NCBI GenBank assembly: GCA_007115705.1
Contig: QXEO01000734.1
Coordinates: 434,001 to 498,000, forward strand
DNA: 64,000 nucleotides
Source of the DNA: Dactylis glomerata
Lineage: Eukaryota; Streptophyta; Magnoliopsida; Poales; Poaceae
Direction of reading: 5' to 3'
The first letter of the stretch is position 1. Every line of letters starts with the position of its first letter. The translations under genes were made by a program, and so were the position numbers. Below are positions 31,822 through 44,772 of this stretch, in pieces. The notes beneath the pieces are model-generated. The model saw nothing but the letters and a program-made list of their open reading frames with translations. It searched no databases and was not told where the DNA came from.

Positions 31822-32494
31822 CAAGGGGGCCATGCTCAATGAGCACCCGGATGGAGAGCTACGGTGGCTTATCAGGGCGAGTTGCCGTGGCAAGAAGGGA
31901 GATCTAAGTTCTCCAAGGATCAAGTTTGAGCTTGTGGAGAACACTTGGGCCGATGGTTTGGTAAGAGGTATGCAGGAGATGCATGCCCGCTTGTGCGGAC
32001 TGCATGTGGAGGAGGTCCAGGGGGAGCGCTTTAGGAACTTTGCTCGGCGTGATGCGGAAGGGCGTCCCGCAAACATGCCAAGGCAAAATGAGCCGAGTAC
32101 CTATATCGATCACATGGACTTATTGTTGTACTCCACTCAGCAGGAGGCAGATCGTGCCCGTACCAAGGCCAACCTTGAGCACTTCGCACTTGTAGAGGCG
32201 AGAAGCACTATCAGGATCCTTGCTCGGGATCGCAAGAGCCTTCGTCGCCAGCGCGATGAGAGAGATCAGACCATTGAGGAGTTGAAGGCCAATGTGGCTG
32301 AGCTGACTGAGTACATTGAGGATCTAGAGAGCCACCTCGGTGAGGAGGAAGGCATTGACCTCCGCAAGGAGGATAATGCCCTCGTGAGTGACGAGGATGA
32401 CTTCATGGAGGACCTTGATGATCAGGAAAATGATGAGGATGCGGGATTCATTGAGGATGATGAGGAGGAAGACCCCGAGGAGCCCGATGTTTAG
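31822..32494 (+). pseudogene. ORF1 of unit C, 3' part after CACTA; open for 220 codons from an acquired ATG
   Basis: After the second CAA the ORF1 frame continues unbroken to the TAG at 32494, including the coiled-coil and acidic tail. A G-to-A difference from units A and B turns GTG into ATG at 31832, eight bases past the duplication, so a 220-aa amino-truncated ORF1 could start here. Substitutions relative to unit B include H to R (RASCRGK) and D to A (NTWADG). Confidence 0.8.
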
Positions 32495-32765
32495 ACTGGA
32501 GATCCCCGTGTTATCTAGTTATGAGTTTACTTTAAGTCACTTCGTGTAGGTGTGAGTTGTATCCCCTCTCTAGTAGACGAGTCGCAATGGTTTGATGTAA
32601 ACCATTTGTAATGTGTGAACTCGTATGTGTGGTATGTTTGATGTTTGTTGAATGAAATATGAATTTGGCCCTTAAGGCCTTAGTAAGACAAAATTGCATC
32701 ATCCATGTTACATTTAAATCTTAGTAATTAGTTGTTCCCTCTTGTCTTACACACATTATCTTCAG

Positions 32766-35700
32766 ATGCCGCGAGTACCCCCACCCCCGAACCCGGAAGT
32801 GGCACAACTGCTAAGGTTGATCATGGAAGACCGGGAAGCAGCCCGAGCTGAGCGCCAAGCTAACTTGGCCACTCTTCAGCAGCTAACCCAGATGGCAATG
32901 AACCACAACAATGGAAATGGAAATGGCCATGGTGAAGGAGATAACAATGGCCATGGTGATCACCGATCCAAGTTAAGGAGTTTCCAAAACACCAACCCAC
33001 CTATGTTCACTAAGTCTGAAGAACCCTTAGATGCGGATGACTGGCTTCACACTATGGAGAACAATTTGGCAGTCGCCGAAGTTGGCGAAAATGAGAAGGT
33101 CTTGTACACCACCCACTATCTTGCTGGAGCCGCAAGAGCTTGGTGGGATAGCACTCGTGCAATGCAAGCCCAAGGGTATGTGATGCCTTGGGAGGAGTTC
33201 AAGAGCAAGTTTAGCAAAGCCCATGTTCCTTTGGGATTGGTTAAAAGGATGAGAGATGAGTTCAGAAATCTGAAGCAAGGTTCCCTATCGGTGGTTGACT
33301 ACCGTGACAAGTTCCTTACCTTGTCTAGGTATGCCCCAGATGACACCAACACAAATGAGAAGAAGCAAGAGAGGTTTCTGAATGGACTTCATGATGAGAT
33401 GCAATGTGTCTTGGTCAGCATTCCCTTTGCAGACCTGGAGTCCTTGGTGGACTCTGCCATTCAGATGGAAGGCAAACTCAAGCAAGCTGCAGAGAACCGC
33501 AAGCGCCGTCTGATGTATCAAGGCAACTCAAGCAACTCGCAGAAGCCAAGGGGAAATCCACCTATGGGTTTTGCCCCTAGACCTATGAGGCCATCTGCAC
33601 CTGCTCCACGTCCGAACTTCCCCAACCGTCCGACCGGCAACAACTTTAACCGTGCACCTCCAAGACCTAATGGCAACAACTTCAACCCCAATACTCCTAG
33701 GCCAAATGGCGCACCTGCGCTGCCCAAGTCTGGTGACAAGTCGGGTGTTACCTGTTATGAGTGCAGACTCAAAGGGCACTACTCCAATGAGTGCCCGAAG
33801 AAGCTGAATGATGCATCCAAGACCCCTGCTCCTGCTCAGCAACAACGCCGTGTTGGAAATGGCAAGAATTATCCACCAAGGAACCAGCCTCACGCTCGAG
33901 GCCGTCTGAACCACATGAATGTTGAAGAAGCTCAGGAAGCAACCGACATTGTGCTTGGTATGTTCCCTGTTAATTCCGTTCCTGCAAGAGTTCTGTTTGA
34001 TTCTGGAGCTTCACACTCATTTGTTACTAAGTTATTTGTTGATAAAAGTGGACTTCAACCAACCCCCATGAAACATGCCATGTTAGTACAAATACTTGGG
34101 TCAACAACGAGGGCTGAGTGGAACTGTTTGGCAGTTCCCATAAAAATTCATGGAATAGCTTTCTTAGCCAATTTGATAGTGTTGGGAACTAAAGGTTTGG
34201 AAGTAGTTCTTGGTATGAATTGGATGTCTTCCCATCAAGGAGTGATAGATTGTGCCAAGAAGACCATCACCATGAAGAGTAGCATGGGAATTGTAGTAAG
34301 GCATGTGTCCGTAAAACCACGCCAAACCACCAGATGTCATAAGAGTATCTCAGGACCAACTCTAGAGCAAGTTCCCATCGTCTGTGAATACCCGGATGTT
34401 TTTCCCGATGAGCTACCCGGAATGCCACCAGATCGGGATATTGAGTTTGTCATTGAGCTTATCCTCGGAACTGGATCTATAGCCCAACGACCCTATCGTA
34501 TGAACCCAGCTGAACTAGTGGAGTTAAAGAAGCAATTGGATGACCTTTTGAGTAAGGGATTGATTCAGCCAAGTTCATCTGCTTGGAGATCACCCGTCTT
34601 GTTTGTGGATAAAAGTGACGGTTCCAGCCGACTGTGCACTGTTTACCGCAAGATAAATGATGTGACCATCAAGAATAAGTATCCTCTCCCAAAGATAGAT
34701 GATCTGTTTGACCAATTGACTGGAGCTCAAGTCTTCTCAAAGATAGACCTTAGAACTGGATACCATCAACTGAAGATCCGTGCAACCGATATACCCAAAA
34801 CAGCCTTCACTACCCGATACGGATTGTATGAGTACACCGTAATGTCCTTTGGATTAACCAATGCCCCTACCTATTTCATGAATCTCATGAATAAGGTTTT
34901 CATGGAGTTTTTTGATAAGTTTGTTGTTGTCTTCATTGATGACATTCTTATCTACTCCAAGTCTGAAGAAGAGCATGCAACCCATTTGAGATTAATCTTA
35001 GAGACTCTGAGAGAGCATCAGCTATATGCCAAGTTCAGTAAGTGTGAGTTTTGGTTGAAGGAAGTTGGATTCTTAGGCCATGTATTATCAGCTGGAGGAA
35101 TATCAGTAGACCCAAAGAAGATCAAATCAGTCATGGAATGGGAAGCCCCTACCACTCAAACTGAAGTTAGAGGTTTTCTCGGATTAGCAGGATATTACCG
35201 CAAATTTGTTGAAGGGTTTTCAAGCATTGCCAGACCCATGACCCAATTGTTGAAGAAGGACAAGAAGTTTGAATGGACCCCTAAGTGTGAAGAAAGTTTT
35301 CAGGAGCTCAAGAAGCGATTGGTAACCGCCCCCGTCCTAACCATGCCCGATATCACCACGAACTTTGATGTCTATTGCGATGCTTCCAAACTTGGACTTG
35401 GTTGTGTATTAATGCAAGAAGGCAAGGTCATAGCTTACCTCTCCCGGCAGCTTCGACCTCATGAAGAAAACTATCCAACCCATGATCTGGAGTTAGCAGC
35501 CGTAGTTCTAGCTTTGAAGACCTGGAGACACTATCTTATGGGTAACCGTTGCGAAATCTATACTGATCACAAGAGTTTGAAGTATATTTTCACCCAGAAG
35601 GGGTTGAACATGAGGCAAAGAAGATGGATAGAGTTGATCAAGGATTATGATCTGGAAATTCATTATCACCCCGGTAAGGCCAATGTAGTGGCCGATGCAT

Positions 35701-37277
35701 TAAGTAGGAAGCCATGCACCTTGAATATGATGATCAAGGAGGAGCAACCTATGTTGCACCAAGAGTTTGAAAAGTTTGGATTGGAACTAGTCAGTCAAGG
35801 ATTCTGAGCCAACCTGGAGTTTCAACCCACCTTGATGAGCCAAATCAAAGAAGCCCAGAAGGGAAATGAGAGTATTGACGGAATTAAGCGCAGAATTAGT
35901 TCCGGCAAGGTGCCAGGATTTGAAGAAGATGATCAAGGAGTTCTTTGGTATAAAGGACGTATTTGTGTGCCTGCGGACTCAGAATTGAAGGAAGTTATTA
36001 TGAAGGAAGCCCATGAGACACCTTACTCCATCCACCCCGGTGGAACTAAGATGTATCAAGATCTGAAGGAGAAATTTTGGTGGCATGGGATGAAGCGTGA
36101 GATTGCATCGTTCATATCCAAGTGTGACATTTGCCAAAGAGTCAAGGCTGAACATCAACGTCCTGCGGGATTGCTGCAACCTTTGCAAGTTCCGGAATGG
36201 AAGTGGGAATCTGTTGGAATGGATTTCATCACTGGATTTCCAAGGTCTAGCCGCGGAAATGACTCTATCTGGGTCATTGTGGATAGACTGACCAAAGTTG
36301 CCCACTTTATTCCTGTCAAGACCACTTATACCTCAGGACAGCTGGCAAGTCTTTACCTATCCAGAATTTTTAGTTTGCATGGAGTCCCTAAAACCATAGT
36401 TTCTGATCGAGGAACCCAATTCACCTCAAGATTTTGGAGAAGTTTGCACCAAGCCTTGGGAACCAAATTAGCTTTTAGCACAGCTTACCACCCTCAGACT
36501 GATGGACAGACTGAAAGGGTAAATCAGATACTTGAAGATATGTTGAGAGCCTGTGTTCTAGCCTATGGAGCTAAGTGGGAAGATTGTCTGCCTTTCGCGG
36601 AGTTTTCCTACAACAACAGTTATCAAGCCAGTTTGCAAATGGCCCCATTTGAAGCTTTATATGGAAGAAAGTGTCGTACCCCTTTGAATTGGTCTGAAAC
36701 CGGAGACAGTAAGATATTTGGTCCGGACATTCTGCAAGAGGCTGAAGAGAAGGTTCGCATGATTTGGGACTACCTCAAGGCAGCCCAGTCTAGACAGAAG
36801 AGTTATGCCGACAAGAGACGTAGAGAACTGACCTTCAAGATGGGAGATTTTGTATATCTTAGAGTATCACCTCTCAAGGGAATGCAGAGATTCCAAGTAA
36901 AAGGAAAGCTTGCACCAAGGTATATTGGACCCTTCAAGATACTAGGTCGCCGAGGAGAAGTGTCTTATCAGTTGGAAATGCCCCCTGAATTGTCTGAAGT
37001 GCACGATGTTTTTCACGTGTCTTTACTTCGGAAATGTCTTGAAGTTCCAGAGAAGCCAGAAATCTTCAAGAATATTGATCACCGTTCTGTGGACATCAAC
37101 AAGGATTTGACCTATCGTGAAGTACCTATCCGTATCCTCGAGGAAGCATATCGAACCACTCGAACCCGAAGCATCAAGTTTCTGAAAGTTCAGTGGAGCA
37201 ATCACACAGAAGAGGAAGCTACTTGGGAACGAGAAGATTACCTTCAGAAAGAATTTCCCAATCTTTTCAGTTCTTAG
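32766..37277 (+). pseudogene. Gag-pol of unit C with an in-frame stop between RNase H and integrase
   Basis: Same layout and length as the intact copy at 15883. A single base change, TTA to TGA, at 35805-35807 ends translation after SQGF, giving a 1013-aa Gag-PR-RT-RNase H product. The frame is otherwise open for integrase and chromodomain to 37277. Protease DSGA, RT FIDD and integrase DD35E residues are retained, and Q replaces H1248 of unit B. The CCHC knuckle is CYECRLKGHYSNEC. It also has V in place of the RT CVDYR Asp. Because a stop rather than a frameshift separates the halves, readthrough is possible in principle but unsupported. Confidence 0.9.
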
Positions 37278-37282
37278 TTAGT

Positions 37283-37320
37283 GAATCTCGGGGACGAGAT
37301 TCTTTTTAAGGGGGGAAGAT
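37283..37320 (+). promoter_or_regulatory. Hairpin and polypurine tract, internal C
   Basis: The 8-bp-stem hairpin is 37283-37302 and AAGGGGGGAAGAT is 37308-37320, directly before LTR-c. Confidence 0.8.
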
Positions 37321-40300
37321 TGTAACAACCCAAAGAATTGTAATCCATTTCCTATTAATTAAAGTGCCAAATTTTGGACCAAATAAAACTTTTTCATTCA
37401 TATTGCATGTATGCATATGTTTCTATTATATGTCTTTTATGATTTCATGTGTGTATTAATTTGTTGTGCAATACTTAGTTAATTCAAACTTAACCAACAG
37501 AAGCATTAGAGAAGAACTATAAGAGCTAAAGAAACCAGAAATAAAAATAATAAAGAAAAAGAGAAGAAAAGTTTGATCTAGGAAATATTATTGACTACCC
37601 TACTTTGGACACTTAGAATAAGAAATCTGTAACTCAAGTAAGGGTGTGGTCAGTTAGTGAGCTTGACCAGGCTGCATACTAACTTGACCAAGAAGTTTCA
37701 AACCAAAATTCAAATCGGAACCTAACTCAAACATCAGCCAAAGTTTGAATCTGAAACAGTGACCATACCCCAAAATTCAAATGTGATTTCTGCAAAACAT
37801 CATCTTTTTGCTCAACAAAAATATATCTGGAATCCTTGTGAAGTATCTTGACAAACCACAGTGGCCGTTTTCAAAATTTCGAAATTCAAATTCTTGCGGG
37901 CATTGTGTCGAACATCTGGTGGGCAAAATCCAGAAAATCGGAGATACTATGGCCAACCCTGTTCCCGTTCGTCTTGATCCTGTAGCCATGCTCGTGGAGT
38001 CCCCCGCTGTCGAGCCCAGCCTCCTCTGCCCCGACCCAGGCCATGCGACATGGAAGGAGAAGGAAGACGCCACCCGGACCCCCCCTCTCTGTCCCTCTTC
38101 TCTCTGCACGATGCCGACCGTCGTGGCCTCGCCAACGCTGACCCACAATACCCCGTCGCCGCGACCAAGCCCCGCCAGCACGCCCCCAAGGCCGTCGCGC
38201 CCGGCTTTGCTCGCGCACCCCGCCAGACATCGCCCCCAGCATGCCACTGGAAACCTAGCTCCCGCGCCCTCCCGTGCCTATAAACCCCCTCGCCGACGCC
38301 CAGAAGCAGCACACCCTCACCGCCACCGATTCCGACTCTTCTTTCTTCCTCTCTCCCTCAGAATCGTCCAAGCTCTGCAAGAGAGCGCCGCCGCGTTCTG
38401 GAGGAGTCCGGCCACCGTTGGACACGCCGCCGGTGCCAGGCGGAGGAGTCAAGCTGCCACCGCCATTCTGCGTCATCGCCGACGACCCCTACTTCCTCTC
38501 CGTCGAGCCCCCGCCGTCGAACACTCGTCTCTGCAAGCGCCGGTGAGCTCCCGCCCCAGCCGAGGTAGATGACGCCTGTGAGCCGTTGGATCTTGATCCA
38601 TCGGTAGCGTACCGATTCGGGTGACTTAAGTGACCTGACCGGTGGGCTCCACCTGTCAGGTTTAAAATTAGAAAGGCCTCCCGCCCTGCGAAGCGGTATT
38701 TGGGCCGGCCCGTTCGGAAACCCTCGGTGCGGCCCAGTTCTCGCTAGAATTCGGTCCGAATCGTTTTTAATTATTCCCGCTCATTTTGAATTGTTTCAAA
38801 TATGTTTCAGATATGATTTCAAACTTTAATTCCAAGAGATTTATAAATCCATTTTTAGCAAATAAATATGCGTTGGAAAGCTTAGGAAATTGTCTAGCCT
38901 CTGAAACTAGTTAGAATCCAATTTGAGTTAGGGATTAATTCAATAAGAATACTTGACCATAGCCTTATTAATCTTAGGAAAATTTTAGAAAATTGTTTAA
39001 AACTCCTAAAATCTTAAAACTTGGTTTATGAACTCACTAGTTAACTTGTCTACTGTTTAGTCCAACCTTAATCCACTCAAACCTTGTTAGTGAGATCAAT
39101 TAAACTCTAATCCAACCCTAGTTTGTAGCATAAAATGATAGATCTCTAAGATACACTTAGATTAGTTTTTCCCTCAATACCAATTCACTTAATTAATCTT
39201 TCTCCACTTGAACTAGTCCTAATAACCTTAGTTTAATACCAATGCTTAGAAAGTAAACAACATATGGCACATGGTAGACAAATCTAACTTACGCACTTGA
39301 TGAACACTTGGAAGAAATCTTGCAACACAACCCAATAAAATCCAACATGAATTCTATTGTTTGAAAACAAGTATATGTGTTTGAGTGTTGTTAGAATTGT
39401 GTAGTGATTGTGTGCCTTGTGTTTATTCGTTATTAGATGCTAGTGTTGCTGAGGAGGATATTGAGGGGGAATTTTACCAAGAAGAAGAAGACTACCCCGG
39501 ACACTTTGCCAACCAAGGCAAGCCATCTTTTGAATCATACTCCAAATGCCTAGCTTTACTGTTGCATTCTACTGGTTTTTAAGTAAATTGCATGATTGAA
39601 TTGCTAGAGTAGAATGATAGTTGTGTAGTGATATCTTGCTTAGCAAGAGTATCAAGCTAAGTTTATCCAACCTTATCTAGTGGTATCATCACCCAATATA
39701 GTTGCTTAGTCGCTAATAAAATTAAGTCCATCTATAAGGGGAACCCTATTTGAAATTAGTGACTTGAACTTGACAACTTGAATTGGAGATTTCTCCTACA
39801 TGATGGTTTTATGAAGGAAAATAATCTTGACTAAGGACTATGGAATGTATTTGTTAAATGATAATAAGTGATGTACCATGTGAGCCAACCATTACCGTAC
39901 GACCACATTACCCCTAAATGGGAAGGGGCTTAGTCTGTAGCTTGTTTATTCTAGTATGGGAGATCTTGCATCATCTTTTATAGAAGTAAGCCATGTGTGG
40001 GTGCTACCGAACCGAGTGGAAAATTTCCATGCATGGAGCACTCTGCAGCGGGCAAAACTATGAGTGCCAAAATGGACTCCTAGGGAAGAATCCTATACTA
40101 GCGTAGACAAGTGAAGGAGTTTGTTTGATTATCTGAACCTCGCATACTTTGTGTATGACGATCTGTGGAATTCTCCCGGCAGATGTATCGAATCTTGTGG
40201 GTAAAGTGTACCCCTCTGCAGAGGTTTCAAAACTATTCGAATAGCCGCGTCCGCGGTCATGGACAGTTGGCAAGCTGTACTTGACTTTTTTCAAGAATGA

Positions 40301-40864
40301 TAATAACTTATGGTGAACTTGATGAATGACTTGACTCGACATTGATGTTGACACAATTGAAGTTCCTCTTTAGAGTTACTTAGAGAACTAAACCTCTTTT
40401 CTACCAATGAACATTCTTGGGAAACAAAACTAGCTTTTGCAACTAAACTTAGTGCTTAGTCCACCATATCAACCTTGCATATCTATTTCATCATTTCATT
40501 TATAAGATGGTTTGCGAGTGCATCCAATGTACTCATGGCTGTGTCCCTGGCTATCAACTTGGCTAGACTATGGGGAAGAGTATCCGGAGGAAGGTTATGA
40601 AGAAGAGTATCAGAACTAAGATCGTCTCCTGAGTCGCCATTGCCTGTAGGGTGAAGGCATGAGGCCCGAAGACGTTTTCTCCGCTGCTATATTGTGTTGT
40701 AATATGAACTTGGTCACTATGACCATTTGTATGTGAACTTTTCGTATTGTAATGTCTATGGAACTGGTTACCAACTACGTTATGTGTATCACAAGAATGA
40801 TTCTGGGATTGTGGTGGAATGCATAACGGGCACTTCAAATTTGTTATAAATTCGGGGTGTTACA
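37321..40864 (+). repeat. Gypsy LTR-c (3544 bp), with ten single-base losses
   Basis: It shares the LTR-d-specific bases (for example CTCCTCTGCCC, GGCCATGCG, CATGCATGGAG) but is exactly ten bases shorter. I could place all ten as single-base losses, nearly all in homopolymers. The TATA box reads TATAAA at 38279 (one A lost). It is shared by units C and D. The losses look like consensus errors rather than evolution (see findings). Confidence 0.92.
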
Positions 40865-40867
40865 AGT

Positions 40868-40880
40868 TGGTATCAGAGCC
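40868..40880 (+). promoter_or_regulatory. Primer-binding site (tRNA-iMet), internal D
   Basis: TGGTATCAGAGCC, three bases after LTR-c. Confidence 0.85.
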
Positions 40881-41079
40881 TAGGTTGACCATAGGAGACC
40901 TTAGTTAGAATGGGCGTTAAATGAAACCTTTATAAAAGCAAAGATATCAGTAATGGTTTAAAATTGCTTAGTCTTTTCCTCTCTATTTACAAAGCTTTGT
41001 ACATGATTCAGTTTTTACCTACTTAAAATTTTGCACACTTGAGTTGGTCACTAACTTAATCTAATCCAAAAAATTGTAG

Positions 41080-41192
41080 ATGGCCCCGGTGTTCACTGAG
41101 CAGTACCAGTTGGGCCATGGTGGTAGCCTTTGTTTCGAGCGCGACCTCACCACCCTGACCTTGTTCCTGGATCGTCTGTATCCGGAGTTCAA
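41080..41192 (+). pseudogene. ORF1 of unit D, 5' part, cut by CACTA insertion
   Basis: Same 113 bases as unit C, ATG at 41080, ending in the CAA duplication (41190-41192). The A-run before the acceptor-like ATTGTAG is one base shorter than in units C and E. Confidence 0.85.
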
Positions 41193-41919
41193 CACTACAA
41201 GAAATGTGTTGACTAGTGACGTTTTCATCATGACCCTAGAGAAAAGTGTCATAAAGTAGTGACGATTTTGTACTAGATCGTCATGGACTATTTGGGGAGT
41301 CCACCAGCCCTAAAAATTACGACGATTTGAACCAGAAACGTCATAATCCAATGGGCATCAAATCGTCATAACCTCTCCCATGCAGTTTGAGACCTTATCC
41401 GGAGTCTCTTACGACGAAAATAGATCGTCATAATCGCTAATTTAAAATATATTTGAAATGGTTGGACTGCCACCTCAGCGGTTTTGCCAACGTGTCGCCT
41501 ATGTGTATATTTACGCCTATGTGTAATATCCATGTGTCAATTTTTCTTATGTGGAGTATAGGACTCATTTTTCTTACGTGGAGTGTAGGACCCATCCGTC
41601 ATACACTTGAATTTAGACAGACCAACCTAACACACGGGTCCCACACATCGGTCTGACCTGACATGCGGGTCCCACGCGTCGATCCGATCTGAAAACGGGT
41701 CCCACTGGCGGGTCTAATGGACCTGACAGGCGAGTCCCATTAGCTGACAGGCGGGTCCCAGAACCAACCCTGACAACATGTCCTACGGGCGGGTCCCATG
41801 AGCGGACTGACAACTGGACCTCCACAACGTGTGCCACACGACCTGACCTGACAGCCGGGTCCCAGAAACGGACCTCCCACCGGCGAAGCATAGTGGCAAA
41901 ATAAACAGAAGTCGCGCGC

Positions 41920-41987
41920 GGTAGCCAGGGTTCGAACCCAGGACCTCCACCCGGAGCGCTCCCTTAACCACCGTGGTAGAGCAACCC
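41920..41987 (-). repeat. tRNA-like segment in CACTA copy 2
   Basis: Same 68-bp Pol III-box sequence as in copy 1, no differences seen. Confidence 0.5.
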
Positions 41988-42300
41988 TTTTGATTGTATC
42001 ACCCACTACACCCTTTTAATATAAGCTTTCGGTCACTTGGGCCTGGGCCGCAGCAGTGGACAAGACATGGGCCGCTGGGCAGAAAGGCGTTCAGTGATGT
42101 TTTTTTCCTCTTTGTCTTTTCCATTTCCTTTAAGATTTTAACACAAAAGATTTAAAGAGGATTCAAAACAAGGCCGATTGAATTCAAACAAAGTTTGTAA
42201 ATTATGTTTATTACATATGTAATAACATTAAATCTTTTCTCTGCAAAATAAATTTAGAAAACAAAATTTAATTACTAGAATGCCATTATGGTGTATTTAA

Positions 42301-44738
42301 AATGCGACCAAAATATCCAACATGACCCTTCTTAGCTAGGTGTTGAATCTTGCTAAACTCTTACTAGATCAATGATAAAATAGCTACTTTTGTATCTTAA
42401 AAGTATTTTTTCAAAATTTTATGAGCAAACTATGAAGTACCTGTAGTTCAAATTTGGACCGCTTCCAACTGAATCGGCAGATATTTTGTCAATTTCTTGA
42501 TGGGTGGCTATAAAACTTTTTCCATTCAAAAACTTTTCAATTGTGCATAGAATATGGTATAATATGATTTAAATTTGTGGTGGTCCATTTTTGAAACTTA
42601 TTTTTGGTAGATGCTTCACAAAATAACCCATTTGTTGTATTAAGAAAATGAAAAATGATTTTTTTGTGCAAAGAAAATTAATACTCCCCAAAGCAACTTT
42701 GTTTGCCATACCAAGATGCACACATGTACGCAAAATGGGGTCATTTGAACAAACTATGCCATGGTTATGGCCATAACTAGCTCATCTAGCTTGAAAGGCA
42801 GGAAACTTCATACGAGATAGCTCTTTTTTATGAACACTTTTTCAAAATGTTTCCAATATTCCAAGTTTGTTATTTTTCCTAGAAACTAGGTCAGATAACA
42901 TGACACAACGCGAAGGTTTTGTATTTTTTTGATTTTTCTTGAATTTGTTATGCACATTTAAAAATGCGACCAAAATGGCGGGCGTGACCGCTCCTAGGTC
43001 GGGATAGAATCTTGCGAAACTCTTGATGGATCTCTGATAAATAGATAATGGTGTACCTAAAAATAATTTTTTGAAAAAAACTTGAGCAAACTATGAAGCA
43101 CCTGTAGTTCAAATTTGACCCGCTTCCAGCGGAATCGACAAAATTTTGTCAATTTCTTGAGGGGTGTTCAAAAACTTTTTCCATGCAAACAAATGAAGAA
43201 TTATGCATAAAATATGGTATAATATGATTTAAATTTGTGGTGGTCCATTTTTGAAACTTATTTTTGGTAGATGCTTCACAAAATAACCCATTTTTAGCAT
43301 TAAGAAATGACAAATGAATTTTTTATGCAAAAAAAATTAATACTCCCCAAAGCAACTTTGTTTGCCATACCAAGATGCATACATGTGCACAATATGGGGT
43401 CATTTGAACAAACTATGCCATGGTTATGGCCATAACTAGCTCATCTAGCTTGAAAGCCAGGAAACTTCATACGAGATAGCTCTTTTTTGTGAACACTTTT
43501 TCAAAATGTTTCCAATATTCCAAGTTTGTTATTTTTCCTAGAAACTATGTCACATAACATGACACAACGCGAAGGTTTTGTATCTTTTGATTTTTCTTGA
43601 ATTTGTTATGCACATTTAAAAATGCGACCAAAACGGCGGGCGTGACCGCTCCTAGGTCGGGATAGAATCTTGCGAAACTCTTGATGGATCTCTGATAAAA
43701 TAGATAATGTTGTACCTAAAAATGATTTTTTGAAAAAAACTTGAGCAAACTATGAAGCACCTGTAGTTCAAATTTGACCCGCTTCCAGCGGAATCGGCAA
43801 AATTTTGTCAATTTCTTGAGGGGTGTTCAAAAAACTTTTTCCATGCAAACAAATGAAGAATTATGCATAAAATATGGTATAATATGATTTAAATTTGTGG
43901 TGGTCCATTTTTGAAACTTATTTTTGGTAGATGCTTCACAAAATAACCCATTTTTAGCATTAAGAAAATGAAAAATGAATTTTTTTGCAAAAAAATTTAA
44001 TACTCCCCAAAGCAACTTTGTTTGCCATACCAATATGCACACATGTGCACAATATTGGATCATTTGAATAAACTATGCCATGGTTATGGCCATAACTAGC
44101 TCATCTAGCTTGAAAGCCATAAAACTTCATACGAGATAGCTCTTTTTTGTGAACACTTTTTCAAAATGTTTCCAATATTCCAAGTTTATTATTTTTCCTA
44201 GAAACTAGGTCACATAAAATGACACAACACGAAGGATTTGTATTTTTTTGATTTTTTTTGAATTTCTTATGCCGACTTCAAACTGCAACCAAAACGGTGG
44301 GCGTGACCGCTCCTAGGTCGGGATCGAATCTTGCCAAACTCTTGATGGATCTATGATGAAATAGATACTTGTGTACCTAAAAATGATTTTTATAAAAAAA
44401 CATGAGCAAACTATGAAGCACCTATAGTTCAAATTTGACCCGCTTCCTGCTGAATCGGCAACATTTTGTCAATTTCTTGAGGGGTGTCTAGAAAACTTTT
44501 CCATGCAAAAAAATGGTGAATTGTGCATAAAATATGGTATAATATCATATAAAAATTTGGTGGTCCATTTTTGAAACATATTTTTGGTAGATGCTTCACA
44601 AAATAACCCATTTTTAGCATTAAGAAAATGAAAAATGAATTTTTTTTGCAAAGAAAATTAAAACTCCCCAAAACAAAGTTTATTTCCTATACCAAGATGC
44701 ACACTGTGCATAATATGGGGTCATCTTAACAATTTTGG
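42301..44738. repeat. 661-bp tandem repeats in CACTA copy 2
   Basis: Same 3.7-unit block as copy 1. Several A- and T-runs in the first three units are one base shorter or longer than in copies 1 and 3. Confidence 0.85.
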
Positions 44739-44772
44739 TGTTATATAAATGAATTGGAAATTATTTAGAAGG

